DNA of 7,158 nt from Bacillota bacterium (GTDB lineage Bacteria; Bacillota; Clostridia; Oscillospirales; Ruminococcaceae), in assembly GCA_023396225.1 (NCBI GenBank), contig JAEWWT010000008.1, positions 1 through 7,158 on the forward strand. The letters run 5' to 3'. Each line of letters begins with the position of its first letter. The first letter of the stretch is position 1. The notes beneath the pieces are model-generated. The model saw only the letters and a list, made by a program, of their open reading frames with translations, did not search any database and was not told the origin of the DNA. Both the position numbers and the translations under genes were made by a program. Positions 5,891 through 7,158 of the stretch are shown here, piece after piece.

Positions 5891-5931
5891 AATAATTATC
5901 TCCTCTTTGCTAATTTGCGCAGACGAATAAT

Positions 5932-5960
5932 ATTATAGCATATTTAGATTTATTAACCAA
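5932..5960 (-). promoter_or_regulatory. Promoter of the integrase gene
   Basis: On the minus strand, TTGGTT (5955-5960) is followed by a 17-bp spacer and TATAAT (5932-5937). TGC directly before the -10 makes it an extended -10 type. The leader is about 35 nt before the ATG at 5890. The -35 lies 20 bp from the edge of the 15-bp repeat array. Confidence 0.6.
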
Positions 5961-5979
5961 AACTGTATTTTTAAGGCTC

Positions 5980-6114
5980 GGAATAGCCACAATCGGGAAA
6001 CCTGATTGTGGATTTTCTGAATTCGGAAAAACCAGATATGGAAAACCTAAATGTGGTTTTTCTAAATTTGGATTTTCCAGATATGGAAAAACTAATTGTG
6101 GTGAAAAGTACGCA
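5980..6114 (+). repeat. 15-bp tandem array with 45-bp higher-order period, possible remnant of a pentapeptide-repeat coding region
   Basis: Nine consecutive 15-bp units each start GGA, GGG or GGT (5980, 5995, 6010, 6025, 6040, 6055, 6070, 6085, 6100; the last is degenerate). Units 4-6 resemble units 7-9, and units 1-3 less closely, giving a 45-bp superunit. In one plus frame, open from 5914 to TAG 6118-6120, the array reads GKPDC GFSEF GKTRY GKPKC GFSKF GFSRY GKTNC. From memory such G-K-S/T-x-x pentapeptides occur in replication initiator (RepA/DUF6017-like) proteins of Firmicutes ICEs. The frame has no usable start or ribosome site, so it is either a decayed gene piece or a DNA-level array between two divergent promoters. 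Local inverted repeats also occur, for example CCACAATC (5987-5994) with GATTGTGG (6004-6011). The rest of the 5891-6238 gap holds promoters and an operator. Confidence 0.6.
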
Positions 6115-6155
6115 TTATAGGGGTTTATCTGTAAAGAAAAATTTATTAAAACCAC

Positions 6156-6183
6156 TTGACAAAATCAATTAAATAATTATAAT
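6156..6183 (+). promoter_or_regulatory. Promoter of the ribbon-helix-helix operon
   Basis: TTGACA (6156-6161), 16-bp spacer, TATAAT (6178-6183), both perfect. Transcription should start near 6190. The -10 box is embedded in the left arm of a long inverted repeat, so a protein bound there would block the polymerase. Confidence 0.75.
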
Positions 6184-6224
6184 ATAGTTATGCAATTAAA
6201 TCTAGTTGCATAACTATATTATAA
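6177..6224. promoter_or_regulatory. 19-bp perfect inverted repeat covering the -10 box and start site, probable operator
   Basis: TTATAATATAGTTATGCAA (6177-6195) and its exact inverse (6206-6224) flank a 10-bp spacer. The repeat spans the -10 box, the start point and the first bases of the ribosome site. Only about six bases of the left arm would be transcribed, so an RNA hairpin is a poor explanation and a DNA-binding site is better. The adjacent gene encodes a ribbon-helix-helix protein, which suggests autoregulation. Confidence 0.65.
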
Positions 6225-6230
6225 GGGGTG
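6223..6230 (+). promoter_or_regulatory. Ribosome binding site that fixes the ATG at 6239
   Basis: AAGGGGTG lies 8 bases before ATG 6239-6241. A longer reading from TTG 6206 has no ribosome site and starts inside the operator, so it is not used. Confidence 0.7.
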
Positions 6231-6238
6231 AATTTAAT

Positions 6239-6871
6239 ATGCTCACAAAAAGAAACACTGTTCAAAAAAGTTACAGAATTGAAGGAAGATTAAGTGGAGA
6301 TTTGGAGTTGCTTTCTCAGAAACTCGGTCGTCCTCAAAATGATTTGATTAACATTGCACTTAACCAACTTATGTTAGATAATATAGGATGGTTTGTAGAA
6401 GATTACTTGAATGACATGCTTGAAGACTTCTTGTCTGGTAAAGTAATGGAAAAAGAAATTGTAACAGACAATTTACGTTTTCATGTAATAAACAAAGGCG
6501 ACAGCATAAGAATTGATTATGACATTAAAACTCCAAGTTTTACTGAGAGCTGCAACAACGGTTTTTATGTAGGCGGTAAGGTTGGAATGGAAATGATACA
6601 ACATGACCTTGCTCAGATTGCCTTGGCTATCGGTACTTCTTCCGAACAAATTCAGGGATACCTGAAAGAACGATTTGATTACATTTTTTCAGAACAAGCA
6701 AAATGCCAAAAATTTGACGTAGAAAAATACATGGATCAACGTTATGGACTGGAACCAAAAGATGAAATATATGAAAGTCTTTCACAATACACCATTTCCC
6801 AAGAAGCTCGACTAGAGGCTCAAGAAGAAAGAAGAAAAAACACTAAGGAGAGTGATTGTAATGCTGATTAA
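6239..6871 (+). CDS. Ribbon-helix-helix DNA-binding protein, probable autorepressor
   Basis: This 210-aa protein starts with a segment that fits a ribbon-helix-helix (MetJ/Arc/CopG-like) fold: strand QKSYRIE (9-15), helix LSGDLELLSQKL (18-29), turn G-R-P, helix PQNDLINIALNQLM (32-45). Such proteins bind operators as dimers through the paired strand. Residues 46-180 are a larger domain that I do not recognise, with mixed strands (VTDNLRFHVINKGDSIRIDY) and helices. The C-terminal 25 or so residues are a charged, likely helical tail. It is longer than common RHH antitoxins, so it could be an element regulator, a partition-type protein or an antitoxin with an extra domain. The 19-bp inverted repeat over its own promoter is the likely binding site. 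It overlaps the next gene by 11 bp. Confidence 0.65.
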   Translation: MLTKRNTVQKSYRIEGRLSGDLELLSQKLGRPQNDLINIALNQLMLDNIGWFVEDYLNDMLEDFLSGKVMEKEIVTDNLRFHVINKGDSIRIDYDIKTPSFTESCNNGFYVGGKVGMEMIQHDLAQIALAIGTSSEQIQGYLKERFDYIFSEQAKCQKFDVEKYMDQRYGLEPKDEIYESLSQYTISQEARLEAQEERRKNTKESDCNAD

Positions 6872-7061
6872 AGTATTCCCTATTGATATTGAACATCCTG
6901 TGCATCTTTGGACTTATCGCAGTTTTCAAGAAAGAGTAAACGGAGTATGTAAAGAACACGAGATAAGTGGCAACTTAATACTGAGTAAAGTTTATGATAT
7001 TCCGCAGCCGTTTGATCCCAAAATACTCAAAGAGTATGGTTTAGATTATGCAAAGGTATAA
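6861..7061 (+). CDS. Small protein of unknown function, coupled to the RHH gene
   Basis: This 66-aa protein has no signal peptide, membrane segment or recognised motif. It begins MLIKVFPIDIEHP, has a central helix-like stretch (FQERVNGVCKEHEI) and ends in LKEYGLDYAKV. AAGGAG (6845-6850) inside the RHH gene lies 10 bases before ATG 6861; a GTG nine bases upstream is too close to that site. The 11-bp overlap with the preceding gene implies translational coupling and a linked function, such as a cofactor or a toxin-antitoxin-like pair, but nothing in its sequence shows toxicity. The following promoter suggests the operon ends here, though no terminator hairpin is visible. Confidence 0.65.
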   Translation: MLIKVFPIDIEHPVHLWTYRSFQERVNGVCKEHEISGNLILSKVYDIPQPFDPKILKEYGLDYAKV

Positions 7062-7075
7062 TTGATTTGTCTTCC

Positions 7076-7103
7076 TTGACACACCTATTTAATTGAGTAT
7101 AAT
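7076..7103 (+). promoter_or_regulatory. Promoter for a gene beyond the window
   Basis: TTGACA (7076-7081), 16-bp spacer, TATAAT (7098-7103), both perfect. The start would be near 7110. The same hexamers and spacer occur at the RHH promoter, so the two may have similar basal strength. Confidence 0.7.
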
Positions 7104-7127
7104 TAAATTTAGAAACAAATACTATTG

Positions 7128-7146
7128 TATTCCCCACTGGGGAATA
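7128..7146. promoter_or_regulatory. 19-bp palindrome downstream of the promoter, probable operator
   Basis: TATTCCCCACTGGGGAATA is a perfect palindrome about a central C (7137). It lies about 18 bp after the predicted start point, a good position for a roadblock or repressor site. Its GGGGA could also act as a ribosome site for an ATG at 7154-7156, in which case binding would also mask translation. The dimeric binder is unknown; an XRE-type repressor such as the one at the left edge is one candidate. Confidence 0.5.
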
Positions 7147-7158
7147 ATCTTTAATGAA

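Noticed and set aside
5980..6114. CRISPR array
   Set aside because: Units are contiguous 15-bp repeats with no unique spacers and no cas genes.
5910..6155. Minus-strand 81-aa frame with xPxLx pentapeptides
   Set aside because: Any 15-bp array gives five-residue repeats in every open frame. This one lacks a ribosome site and overlaps the integrase promoter; the array is described as a repeat instead.
6206..6238. TTG start giving an 11-residue N-terminal extension of the RHH protein
   Set aside because: It lies inside the inverted repeat without a ribosome site, whereas ATG 6239 has AAGGGGTG at correct spacing.
6852..6860. GTG start for the 66-aa protein
   Set aside because: It is one base after AAGGAG, too close for initiation; ATG 6861 has suitable spacing.

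Overview
The window is AT-rich and looks like a Gram-positive, Clostridia-type Bacillota genome (Lachnospiraceae or Ruminococcaceae style). The signs are strong AGGAGG-type ribosome sites, a lipoprotein with a short Gram-positive-style lipobox, a CCA-encoding tRNA end, a Firmicutes-type tyrosine recombinase and several near-consensus TTGACA/TATAAT promoters. It reads as part of an integrative mobile element (ICE, prophage or genomic island) rather than core chromosome. Species cannot be told from the sequence.

Left part (1-4365). The tail of an XRE-type repressor runs into an 18-bp perfect terminator hairpin. A promoter at 304-332 then drives a tight three-gene operon with gaps of 36 and 18 bp. 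The genes are (i) a 221-aa protein with an N-terminal AMPK-beta/CBM48-like E-set domain, (ii) an 803-aa Ser/Thr-rich repeat protein with no signal peptide and a diverged SleB-like cell-wall hydrolase domain at its C-terminus, and (iii) a 285-aa lipoprotein with a DxDGNGxxE calcium-type loop. This operon is the best candidate for an undescribed system. A wall-hydrolase effector, a partner or adaptor and a surface lipoprotein that might be an immunity protein is one reading, but it is inference.

Middle (4366-4894, 529 bp without a protein gene). This holds a paired 10-bp direct repeat, a leftward terminator, the exact 3' half of an initiator tRNA-fMet gene (4511-4555, anticodon loop to CCA), a nested hairpin, a consensus promoter, a roughly 106-nt RNA that folds as a three-way junction, and a terminator shared with the integrase. 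The tRNA half is the probable attachment core. The orientation of the half and the position of the integrase suggest either an attP in a circular element or a junction between tandem insertions.

Right part (4895-7158). The integrase is on the minus strand with its own promoter. A 15-bp/45-bp nested tandem array lies between it and a divergent operon. That operon encodes a ribbon-helix-helix protein, whose promoter is covered by a 19-bp perfect inverted repeat, and an overlapping 66-aa protein of unknown function. A third consensus promoter, with a 19-bp palindrome just downstream, leads out of the window. The region therefore looks like the control and integration end of the element, with the hydrolase operon as cargo on the other side of the attachment core.
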